A stretch of 41,186 nt of DNA, taken from positions 1 through 41,186 of the forward strand of contig NZ_JADPKY010000086.1 of the NCBI RefSeq assembly GCF_023074185.1, written 5' to 3'. Numbering within the stretch: the first letter of the stretch is position 1; each line of letters opens with the position of its first letter. The notes under the pieces are model-generated. The model was not told the DNA's origin and made no database searches. It saw nothing but the letters and a program-made list of their open reading frames with translations. Of the stretch, positions 7,134-14,784 are shown in pieces. The position numbers were made by a program, and so were the translations under genes. Source of the stretch: Bradyrhizobium sp. 132. Lineage in GTDB: Bacteria > Pseudomonadota > Alphaproteobacteria > Rhizobiales > Xanthobacteraceae.

Positions 7134-9512
7134 CTACATCCTGAGGCGCGCGAACTGCATCGACGCGTGCTCCGCCTCGGGAAGGGAGGCGATGCTCAAC
7201 AACGACTTACAGAACGCAGGCGCGAGCTTGCCGCGGTGGATCACGACGTTCTTGTGCCCCGTGCGGGCTTGAGCGCTCTGCCATTGCCGATTGTAGCCGC
7301 GCTGTTCATTGGACTTCACGTGGCAAGCGGCGAAGTCGGCGACGCCCAGCGTCGCCAACTGCAAGGCATGTACCGGCAGCTTGGTATGGATGTGCACCCA
7401 CATCGGATTTGGCATCCTACCACTGCGCAGCGCCTTGGGCTGCAGCTCGACCTCGAACAGCGTCGTTGGCTCGATCTTCAATGCGTGGGGTGGATACACA
7501 GACGCAAGTTCTTCGGCCGCCCGCAACTGTTCAAGGTACTTCTGCGATGGAAACGCGTAGGTCTTCATGCAATCGATCGTGATCGCCGCCTTGTGCGCGT
7601 TCAATGAGTTTGCCTGTCCCTGAACCTCGGACAACATCGCCTTAAGCCGGACTATTTTTTTGTGCACTTCGGTCAGTTGCGCAGGCGTGAGTAGGCCACG
7701 TCGGCGGGGCTCCTCCAGCGCGGCTACACAGGTCTTAATCTCGGTGGCCTGCGTCTCCAGGCGCTTAAGCACGAGATCCACGACGTGGTCGGCGTCCTCG
7801 GGCTTCATCTGGCGCGCTTGCGAGACGGCGCTTTGCTGAGCCGGCAGATCGAACTCCAGCAGCTCGTCCAATCGCTTGAGTAATCCCGTCACTGCGTTCC
7901 TGGAGGGCGGAGCCTTCCACATGTCCAGGTGCCCGGTCGCCGATGACGACGCCCTCGCGCGTGCCTCCTCTGCACTCGCGAGTTTCTTCGTACCCAGATC
8001 CGAGAGTACGACAACCGTGGCAGCGTCGGGCCTGGCGAGCTGCGGCTCGCGCAGCCTGGCAGTTGAACTCCCCTCGCCTGCGGCCGGTGTGCGCTTGCCT
8101 TTCCCCTTCCTGCGCGCCGCGTGGTTCTCAGCCGCTAAGTCGGTCTTTTCCGATATCGCAGTCTGGGCAGGCGGCTCCACTTGCCTGTTTGGCTGCACTG
8201 CCAAAAGTCGCGTGACTTGGTGCGCGGTGACCCATGCACCTTCCACGATCTGGTCCAATTGTTCCAATGGAAGGTCGGCATCCGTTCTAGCATCCCTTAG
8301 GCTGGCAACGATGCGTTCCACCCCTGAGGCAAATTCCGAATGCCGTTCCATGGCTCCTTCCAGAACGGCGCAGTGCTCTGCGTCGAGTGGTTCTCCGTCC
8401 TCGTTCAGAACGGCTTTGCTCGTCGAGTTGAATGCCGGAAAAGCATCCTGGATATAGGTCCCGAGCAGACGCACCCGCCCATTCTCATCCATGAGGGCGT
8501 CCCTCACGGCTTGTTCAAACGTGCTCGCCTGAGACTCAATCAGAAGCTTCGCGAGCTTAATCCGCGATTCCAGATGCAAGCACCCATCATAAAGTGCCGA
8601 GCCGGTATGCAGGCGTAGTGCGGCCTCGATGGGCTTCCGCATCTCGGGCGTCGTGCTTGGCAAGTTGGCAGTGGCCTCGCAGGCGGACTGCATCCGTTCC
8701 GAGCGCAACAGCTTCTTTCCCCACCACTCGATGACAGGCACATGGTCCTTCACCATACTGGAAGCCACTCGGCTCAGCTGGTCGGGGGTAGCGTTGGATT
8801 TCGAAATCCGCTGGAACAGGCCTGCCGATTCCTGTCTGCGCTGTTCTAAGGCGAGGATAATCGCCGAGCCCACCATGTTGCCCTGACGCCCCGCATGGAG
8901 CACGGCATAGCAGTATTGACGGGCCTCGGCGTCGGACAGAATGCTCGGCGCCACGGCCGGGCGCAGGCTCGCGTAGTACTCCAGAACTGCCGAGCCTGCT
9001 TCGACGAATCGATCGCTCAGCTCTAGCGCCTCCTTCAGCTCGGCATCCTCGCCCGGCTGACGGCAAGCGGCATAGTCCTCACGCAGGCGGTCCATGTGTC
9101 GCCTTGTTGCGTTGATTTCTTCCTCTGACGAGGAAATGGGGACTGCCACACCGGAAGTTGGCGGCTGGCTGGCGACCGGCGCCGTGTCTCCACCCTCGGA
9201 CACTGAGGGAAAGCCGCGCCGCCGCGCAGTGGCTCCACGTGGCGCAGCGGCCGCACGTGCCGCAGCGCCTAGGATTCGATCTGGGCCAACGGAGGGACCG
9301 GAAGACCTGTCGCCAAGGGCATCGTCGGCACCGCGCGCCGTGCTAGCGGACGGCGTCCCTCTATCTTGGGGCCCAGAGCGCATCCGCTCCACGACGGAAT
9401 CGAACGATTGACTGCCTTCCCCAGGGGCTAGACTTGAGTGCGAGCGTGAACTGCTCGATCCGGCTCCAGCATCCCCAATGCGCGATCTGCCAGATCGGCC
9501 AATGCCCGTCAT
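7134..9512 (-). CDS. Putative type III secreted effector (792 residues), family not certain
   Basis: The start at 9512 is supported by a strong ribosome site (GGAG six bases upstream) and lies 34 bases after a tts box, so the gene belongs to the TtsI regulon. The protein starts with a Ser/Gly/Arg-rich, disordered region (about 1-120), as is typical of type III secretion signals, then a long helical region (about 140-420), a basic low-complexity linker with a KGKGKR run, and a conserved-looking C-terminus with MWVHIHTKLPVHALQLATLG, HVKSNEQRG and HRGKLAPAFCKSLL. It has no membrane helix. The tail faintly recalls XopP/RipH (HLK) effectors of plant pathogens, but I cannot confirm this from memory. 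Not an enzyme I recognise. Confidence 0.72.
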   Translation of the reverse strand: MTGIGRSGRSRIGDAGAGSSSSRSHSSLAPGEGSQSFDSVVERMRSGPQDRGTPSASTARGADDALGDRSSGPSVGPDRILGAAARAAAAPRGATARRRGFPSVSEGGDTAPVASQPPTSGVAVPISSSEEEINATRRHMDRLREDYAACRQPGEDAELKEALELSDRFVEAGSAVLEYYASLRPAVAPSILSDAEARQYCYAVLHAGRQGNMVGSAIILALEQRRQESAGLFQRISKSNATPDQLSRVASSMVKDHVPVIEWWGKKLLRSERMQSACEATANLPSTTPEMRKPIEAALRLHTGSALYDGCLHLESRIKLAKLLIESQASTFEQAVRDALMDENGRVRLLGTYIQDAFPAFNSTSKAVLNEDGEPLDAEHCAVLEGAMERHSEFASGVERIVASLRDARTDADLPLEQLDQIVEGAWVTAHQVTRLLAVQPNRQVEPPAQTAISEKTDLAAENHAARRKGKGKRTPAAGEGSSTARLREPQLARPDAATVVVLSDLGTKKLASAEEARARASSSATGHLDMWKAPPSRNAVTGLLKRLDELLEFDLPAQQSAVSQARQMKPEDADHVVDLVLKRLETQATEIKTCVAALEEPRRRGLLTPAQLTEVHKKIVRLKAMLSEVQGQANSLNAHKAAITIDCMKTYAFPSQKYLEQLRAAEELASVYPPHALKIEPTTLFEVELQPKALRSGRMPNPMWVHIHTKLPVHALQLATLGVADFAACHVKSNEQRGYNRQWQSAQARTGHKNVVIHRGKLAPAFCKSLLSIASLPEAEHASMQFARLRM

Positions 9513-9545
9513 ATTCCATCTCCGATCAAGTCGAGAATGCGTAGC

Positions 9546-9583
9546 CTGTCTGGATAGACAGGCTGGCTGACGAGTAGCTGACG
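9546..9583 (-). promoter_or_regulatory. tts box (TtsI binding site) of the effector gene
   Basis: On the minus strand CGTCAGCTACTCGTCAGCC followed by AGCCTGTCTA, matching the rhizobial tts box core GTCAGcTtnTCGnnAGC. The 3' part forms a perfect 9-bp inverted repeat (AGCCTGTCT/AGACAGGCT) with a 4-base loop. It lies 34 bases before the ATG at 9512. Confidence 0.88.
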
Positions 9584-9689
9584 AAGGGCGTTTTTCCGGT
9601 TGCACAGGAAACCCACATCGCAGTGGATCGTGGTCGAGTAGCGAGGCCATTTGGCTTTGCCCTCACACATCCGGGCAGACGGCTTGGCG

Positions 9690-10211
9690 AGTAGGCCGGC
9701 GGAATCTCACCGCCGGGCTCTCATGGATCCCAGCGTGAGACTCTCCCGTCACTGGGCTCCCATCAGGCGAACGAGCCGCGTATGCCGGTCTTGCATTGTG
9801 CAAAAAACCGGGACGTTCGCGAGATAGCCGTTCGAGAACGCGGCCGGTCTTCGCCTTGCGACCCATAAAGCGTTTGGACCTCCGCATCATCCAAGCCTCG
9901 ATTGTCTGATTGACGTATCGGAGGATTGCCCCAGAGGCGCCCGCCTGAATCGACCGTAATACACAATCCCCGCCCGCGGAGTGGATTGAGCTGCCGAGCG
10001 ATGTCACCATTGACACATGGGTCCGTTTTCGGAGGTCCAAATCCCGGATTGCCACCCGCATAAACTTCACCGCCGAAGCGCTGAGCCGAGGCAGAAAACT
10101 GCAAAATGCCGAGGCGTTTTGTAAGTTCTTTGCCCGTCGCGGTCGGAAGCGGTAGCCGAGGAAGTCAAACTTGACGTTCCAAACCGGGCATCTGTCACGC
10201 GCGAGGAGCAC
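9690..10211 (-). pseudogene. Group II intron remnant: maturase C-terminus plus RNA domains V/VI
   Basis: The minus strand encodes the end of a group II intron reverse transcriptase/maturase: FDFLGYRFRPRRAKN, then SAVKFMRVAIRDLDLRKRTH, DIARQLNPLRG (in another frame) and LRYVNQTIEAWMMRRSKRF, which are the thumb and GIIM maturase motifs. At least two frameshifts separate them. Just downstream, 9726-9759 is a 34-nt element starting GAGCCCAG and ending CTGGGATC that fits intron domain V, followed by a GC-rich hairpin (domain VI). The reverse transcriptase catalytic domain and the intron 5' part are missing, so it cannot move on its own. Confidence 0.75.
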
Positions 10212-10295
10212 TATTCGGCGCGAGCGCTTCCTTCAAGTTCACTACTGAACCGGCCCCTACAATAGCGAAATACCAGTCGGTTCCGCCAGCTTTCA

Positions 10296-11078
10296 TCATT
10301 CCGAATCGCCTTGTCCCACAGCCAATCTTCGAAAAGCGCGCTCCAGGTAATACGAGGGATCATCGTCAGACGAAATCCGTCTCGCAGCTCTCTTGACCAT
10401 CGCTATCCTCGACTTTGAAAGATACTTTGTAGGGCTGTCTACTCGGTGCCACTGGTCGTTCTCGTTCTCCGTCCACACTTTGGGATGCTGTTGAGGATCA
10501 AGCACCCAGTTTTTGCGACCCGCCATGAACAAAACCCATTTCCGCTAGACGGGGTTCCATACCTCCTACGCCAGGACGTGATAAGACCAACGGATGATCG
10601 CCGTCCATTCGCAGTTCATGCTCCAGCAGGATATCGCCCGCGTGCTCGTCGAGCGGATGAGTAACGCGTAGATCTACCACGGACGTGATAACGTTACGCC
10701 CGAACTGTTGACGAAACTGGTCTCCCTCGATCCGAACCGAGCCTCCGGCTCACAGTTTCGTCACCCGACCTGATAGCTGAAAAATCGCGCCGGCTTATCC
10801 GGATCACCGTAAGTACTGGAATAGCCTTCACCGGCAGTTGCAGCCCGCTCGGCTTTCTCCGACAAAAATCCGAATACTCCTGCGGGTTACTGGCGATGTG
10901 CATGATGTCACTGGACAAGACTGTCTCACTTTGCGCATGAACGATTCTCGGTTGACGATCTTGATAATGGGCGGATTGGAACGCAAGGAGTATGGCGACG
11001 CGCCTGCCGACGACGACCCACCTCGCTCCAGGCCGGCAACCGCTTCCGCAAAACGGATCCACCGATTCTGCCATACAT
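10296..11078 (-). pseudogene. Broken second copy of effector gene nopP
   Basis: Three minus-strand frames together align along the intact NopP encoded at 37552-38361. It starts with ATG-MYGR (11078), loses about 35 codons, then has YSLRSNPPIIKIVNRESF (versus YSLVRKPPVVEIDRATF), DIMHIASNPQEYSDF (versus DAINRIANNPHEYSEF), VTHPLDEHAGDILLEHELRM (versus VAHPLVANAGDILLEHQLRQ), and WVLDPQQ...YLSKS (versus MVLDPTQ...YLSKV). Several frameshifts and an internal deletion make it non-functional. The relic of its tts box lies at 11144-11162. Confidence 0.88.
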
Positions 11079-11143
11079 CAGATCGCTCCCGCATTGGCAA
11101 AGTGCACGCGATTGAGCTCGTGCGCGGCAAGCTTTGCCAGGAG

Positions 11144-11162
11144 GATATACAGCTTAGCTGAC
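11144..11162 (-). promoter_or_regulatory. Shortened, probably dead tts box before the nopP pseudogene
   Basis: The minus strand reads GTCAGCTAAGCTGTATATC. The intact nopP box at 37461-37494 has GTCAGCTTACGGACAGCTAAGCTGTCTATC. The difference is an 11-base loss between the two CAGCT repeats, which removes the second half-site. It lies 65 bases before the relic start codon, similar to the intact copy (57 bases). Confidence 0.65.
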
Positions 11163-11618
11163 CACAACGTGACCAAAGCAGCTGTCCGCGCTCCAATGCG
11201 CCGGCCAAGCACTCTGCGGAAGACTTATTGGCCGTCAAGCTCTCTAGGACCGGGCGCTTCGGCTCAGACGGGACAACTTGCAGACGCGCGGTCATGCACC
11301 ATGCGATTTCCTGAGCAAGTCGCCCACCGATTCCGAGATGCTGCACATTCTGATCAGACGTAGAATGTCGATCAGAACAACATTTTTCTCACGTCCGGAT
11401 GGAGCAAAACCGACATTGCTGGGCGAGTGACCATGACTGGGTTTGCTAGTCCAGAAGAGTCGGTGCCCAATGTGAGCCTTGCAGGAAGACGCCGTCATGC
11501 AAAATCACCAAAATCATCGCTCACCCTACCAGAGCTGTCAGCGACAGATTGCGTTCGGTCATCAGAGCATCAGGTGCGACTAGGAGACTGAGACACAGAC
11601 CTCAGACGTCTTGTCACT
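11163..11618. other. Stretch without a recognised gene
   Basis: Short frames exist on both strands, but none resembles a known protein or has convincing start signals. It lies between the nopP relic and the first nod box. Confidence 0.45.
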
Positions 11619-11665
11619 ATCCAGGATGTGAATGCAATCTATCCAAAGAATTGATTTCACACTTC
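11619..11665 (+). promoter_or_regulatory. nod box 1 (NodD binding site)
   Basis: Starts ATCCAGGATGTGAATGC and continues with CTATCCAAAGAATTGATTTC. Aligned with the 47-bp nod box consensus, the spacing of ATCC, ATG, ATCnAAA and the ATTGATT block is exact; the last bases differ from the usual ACCAATC. Nod boxes bind the LysR-type activator NodD and confer flavonoid induction. It reads toward ttsI, whose start is 925 bases downstream; no convincing gene lies between. Confidence 0.72.
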
Positions 11666-12192
11666 ATGTGCTGCCGGGTAGGGAAAGCGCCGTGCATCAC
11701 GCAACATCGTAGGTTTGCTGTCGGCAAAGCTGCGATGAGTACGTGATCATGGACACCGCGATCGGATTGTAGGCACGGTTTTGCCCGGTGCGGCCAAGTT
11801 CATGTCACCCCCCGTCTTTGGATTGTCCGGCCGTTGAGCAGTTCTTTCCAAAGCGTCTCGGTGATTTTATAAAAGTCAAAAATAGGAAGGCGCGGCAGGA
11901 GGGCCTCGTTATGGCGTTCTCCAGCTGAGCGTAGCCGCGCTTGGCCATCACTGTCGCTCCGGTGATCGGAGCACGAAGGAGGCTCACCTTTTTGGCCGAA
12001 TGAGGAAGTTCGTTGCTCAAGCACGGAACGCCTGCCGGCGTGTGAGGCTTTGCAAATTGAGGGCCGCGATGCAAATCGCATATCATCGCTGCTCCCCCAT
12101 CAAACCTGCGGCCGTGCGGCTGCGCTCGCCATCGGAAGCATCGATCGTGATGAGGAGATTTAGATCCAGACCATGGAACGGCATTGTCACTA
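11666..12192. other. Spacer between the two nod boxes
   Basis: About 530 bases with no recognisable gene. Minus-strand frames up to 143 residues are present, but they run against the expected direction of transcription and show no family resemblance. Confidence 0.45.
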
Positions 12193-12238
12193 ATCCGCCA
12201 TGTGAATGCATCGAACCAAACCATCGATTTCACCAATC
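12193..12238 (+). promoter_or_regulatory. nod box 2 (NodD binding site) upstream of ttsI
   Basis: Starts ATCCGCCATGTGAATGC and ends CCATCGATTTCACCAATC, with a very good 3' half of the nod box consensus. Compared with the consensus and with nod box 1 it is one base shorter between the ATG and the AAAC blocks. It lies 351 bases before ttsI, the arrangement known from rhizobial ttsI genes, where NodD and flavonoids switch on the T3SS. Confidence 0.85.
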
Positions 12239-12589
12239 AATGTGTTCTCGGCAATTATCTCGACTTCACGATGTCGGCGACAACTGCCGCGATTGTTCCG
12301 GTGCTGAGCGGGTGCTGCCCGCCTATCGATGCATTGTATTGATTGCCGCCTACGCCCCGGTGGAAAGAGCACATTCGACGTCACCAAGATTCAGGCGCGC
12401 CACGTGAGACAGTGAACAACGCCAGTCGAGCTCACAATGGAATCCCGATCCAATATGCGATTCGCCAGTACCGCAGCTCTTCGTCTATTCCGGATTCCAA
12501 TGCTTACGCGGAGGCCGGACTGTTCAATTCCGCTCGGGGGTGGCGTGACGTGGTGGGTGTCTTGGCGTGACTTGATAGGAGGTCCTGGA
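12239..12589. other. Untranslated leader of ttsI
   Basis: About 350 bases between nod box 2 and the ttsI start. No convincing gene. The in-frame extension of ttsI into this region (from 12437) is not used, because a strong AGGAGG site at 12578-12583 sits at the right distance before the ATG at 12590. Confidence 0.5.
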
Positions 12590-13279
12590 ATGCGAACGCT
12601 ACTCGTTGATCATGAGAGGGACCCCGCGCGCGTTGTACAAGATGCGCTCTCCGATTGCGGTTTTGCCGTTGACGTAGCGTGCACCCTGGACGAGGCCGCC
12701 GCCGCTTTTTCTTGCGCCAGCTATGACATTCTCTTGCTCGAGTTGGTTCTACCGGATGGAGACGGCTTGGATTGGCTGAAGCAGTTGAGACGTGACGGAC
12801 ATTCGATGCCTGCCATGATGATGAGTAACTTCAATGAGCTCGGTAGGCGGATAGCGCTATTTAATGGCGGTGCGGACGACTTCCTGCCCAAGCCCGTATC
12901 TACTGATGAACTCATCGCACGAATGCGCGCTACTCTGCGCCGGTCAACGCAAATGACGGCCCCCATTGTTACCTTTGGCAATCTACGATTCGATTCGATC
13001 GGTCGGCAAGCGACGGTCAATGGTCGACCACTGAAGATTGCCCGCCGCGAGGTGTGCATTCTCGAACATCTGCTCAGCCGCGCCGGCCGCACCGTGGCTC
13101 GTGCGTCATTGCAAGATAGCCTCTATGCATTTGACGACGAGGTCTCAACCAATGCGCTTGAGGTCGGAATCTATCGTTTGCGCGGTCATTTGAGTCGGTC
13201 CGGTGCGACGCTACGGATCAAAACCGCGCGCGGCATCGGCTACGTCCTTGAATTGAAAGGCGCGGCATCGACCGCGTAG
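12590..13279 (+). CDS. ttsI: TtsI, T3SS transcriptional activator (OmpR-type response regulator)
   Basis: The 229-residue protein has an N-terminal receiver domain (1-115) and a C-terminal winged-helix DNA-binding domain (about 130-222, with RREVCILEHLLSRAGRTVAR and RGIGYVLEL). The start is fixed by AGGAGG seven bases upstream. In the receiver the phospho-acceptor Asp is replaced by Glu51 (LLLELVLPDGDG), only one acid of the usual N-terminal pair remains (DHERD), while the Ser/Thr (MSNF) and Lys (PKPVS) switch positions are kept. TtsI is known to be made under NodD control and to bind tts boxes, activating the T3SS and effector genes. Two nod boxes lie upstream; rhcC2 follows four bases later, probably in the same transcript. 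Confidence 0.95.
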   Translation: MRTLLVDHERDPARVVQDALSDCGFAVDVACTLDEAAAAFSCASYDILLLELVLPDGDGLDWLKQLRRDGHSMPAMMMSNFNELGRRIALFNGGADDFLPKPVSTDELIARMRATLRRSTQMTAPIVTFGNLRFDSIGRQATVNGRPLKIARREVCILEHLLSRAGRTVARASLQDSLYAFDDEVSTNALEVGIYRLRGHLSRSGATLRIKTARGIGYVLELKGAASTA

Positions 13280-13283
13280 TTAA

Positions 13284-14774
13284 TTGAACTTGAGAGAAAA
13301 GACCATCTTGAGCAACATTCTTGACAAGCATGCTGGCGTCACTCGAGGATCGATCGCCGCCAACGGCCTTTCGTCCACATTTCTTCCTTGTCTTTGGCAG
13401 CTTTTGTGCGTGGTCATCCTGCTATTCCCGGCTGCGGCCGTAGCTCAGATCAAGCGGGATGATGGAAGTGGGCCGCAGCGTACGGCTGCCGACGGCATTA
13501 GCGCGACGCTGACCCTTTCCTCTTCGCTAGGTAAGACGATTCACCTGCCAGCGCCAGCCGCGAGCATCTTTGTCGCAGATCCTACGGTCGCGGACTATCA
13601 GGCACCTTCGAACAGGACCATCTTTGTTTTCGGCAAAAAATCCGGTCGGACCACCTTGTTCGCACTGAACGAGGCCGGGGAGGCTCTCGCTGAGCTGCGT
13701 GTTGTCGTCACCCAGCCGATCGAGGATCTGCGCGCCACGCTGAAAGCCCAGGTCGGCGACTATCCCATCCAGGTAAGCTACACCCCGCGCGGGGCCATCC
13801 TTAGCGGTACGGCGCCCAATGCGGAGATCGTCGATATAGCGATGAAAGTGACCGAGCAGTTTCTCGGGTCTGGTGCGCTCGTCGTCAACAAGATTCAGGT
13901 GGCGGGGTCATTGCAGGTGAATCTGAGCGTGCGGGTGGCGGAGGTCTCCCGGAGCGCCATGAAGGAGCTCGGCGTCAACCTCTCCGCTTCCGGTCAAGCT
14001 GGCCCTTTCACTCTCGGCTTGGTCAGTGGCAGTGGTGGTGGATACGGCGCAGCGCAGGGCGGCGGTACGGCGAAGATGGGGGTCAACACCGGCCATGTGA
14101 ACGTCAGCGCTATGCTCGATGCACTGGCTCACGAGCGCCTCGCTTCCGTACTTGCTGAACCGAACCTCACCGCAATGTCAGGCGAATCCGCCAGCTTCCT
14201 CGCCGGCGGCGAATTTCCCATTCCGGTGTTGCAGGACAATAGGCAGGTCTCTGTCGAGTTCCGTCACTTCGGCGTCAGCCTGGAGTTTGTGCCGACCGTT
14301 CTCAGTAACAATCAGATCAATATCCGCGTGAAGCCTGAAGTCAGCGAACTATCGTCACAAGGTGCTGTCAACATCAACGGCATCTCCGTGCCGGCTCTCT
14401 CCACCCGGCGTGCAAACACGGTTGTCGAGCTCGCCAGCGGCCAGAGCTTTGCAATTGGTGGGCTTATCCGGCGCAACTTCAGCACTGAGATCACGACTTT
14501 CCCTTGGCTCGGCGATGTTCCGATTCTTGGTGCGCTATTTCGCTCATCGTCATTTCAACAGGATGAGACGGAACTCGTGATCATCGTCACGCCTTACGTC
14601 GTGCGGCCAAGATCGAACTCGAAGCAGATGAGTGCGCCCACCGACCGCATCGCTCCGCCCTCAGACCTCGCGCGCAGTCTGACGAACACATTGGCAACGC
14701 GCTCGCCTGTTCGCGGTGCTCCCCCGATAAGCGTACCAGGCGCGACAAGGGGCACCGGCCACACCATCGAATGA
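13284..14774 (+). CDS. rhcC2: RhcC2, secretin (main part of the split T3SS outer-membrane ring)
   Basis: A 496-residue CpaC/PulD-type secretin. A signal peptide ends near residue 55 (FPAAAVAQ), which leaves a long leader; the frame opens with TTG at 13284 and a second TTG at 13308 is equally plausible. Residues of about 70-150 form the pilus-type N domain (VADPTVADYQAP, GKKSGRTTLFAL), followed by a BON-like part (TPRGAILSGTAPNAE) and the secretin domain (VNLSVRVAEVSRS, AEPNLTAMSGESASFLAGGE, LGDVPILGALFRS, LVIIVTPYVVRP). In rhizobia the secretin function is divided between RhcC1 (N0/N1 part) and this protein. It forms the outer-membrane channel. Close spacing to ttsI and the CpaD-like gene suggests an operon. 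Confidence 0.88.
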   Translation: MNLREKTILSNILDKHAGVTRGSIAANGLSSTFLPCLWQLLCVVILLFPAAAVAQIKRDDGSGPQRTAADGISATLTLSSSLGKTIHLPAPAASIFVADPTVADYQAPSNRTIFVFGKKSGRTTLFALNEAGEALAELRVVVTQPIEDLRATLKAQVGDYPIQVSYTPRGAILSGTAPNAEIVDIAMKVTEQFLGSGALVVNKIQVAGSLQVNLSVRVAEVSRSAMKELGVNLSASGQAGPFTLGLVSGSGGGYGAAQGGGTAKMGVNTGHVNVSAMLDALAHERLASVLAEPNLTAMSGESASFLAGGEFPIPVLQDNRQVSVEFRHFGVSLEFVPTVLSNNQINIRVKPEVSELSSQGAVNINGISVPALSTRRANTVVELASGQSFAIGGLIRRNFSTEITTFPWLGDVPILGALFRSSSFQQDETELVIIVTPYVVRPRSNSKQMSAPTDRIAPPSDLARSLTNTLATRSPVRGAPPISVPGATRGTGHTIE

Positions 14775-14784
14775 GGATCGACCA

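Noticed and set aside
9513..9650. In-frame upstream extension of the effector-like gene to 9650
   Set aside because: It would translate through the tts box; the ATG at 9512 has a strong ribosome site and correct spacing to the box.
11800..12236. Minus-strand frames between the nod boxes
   Set aside because: No family recognised, direction opposite to the nod boxes, and one overlaps nod box 2.
12000..12407. 135-residue plus-strand frame upstream of ttsI
   Set aside because: It spans nod box 2, has no ribosome site and no protein-like conservation.
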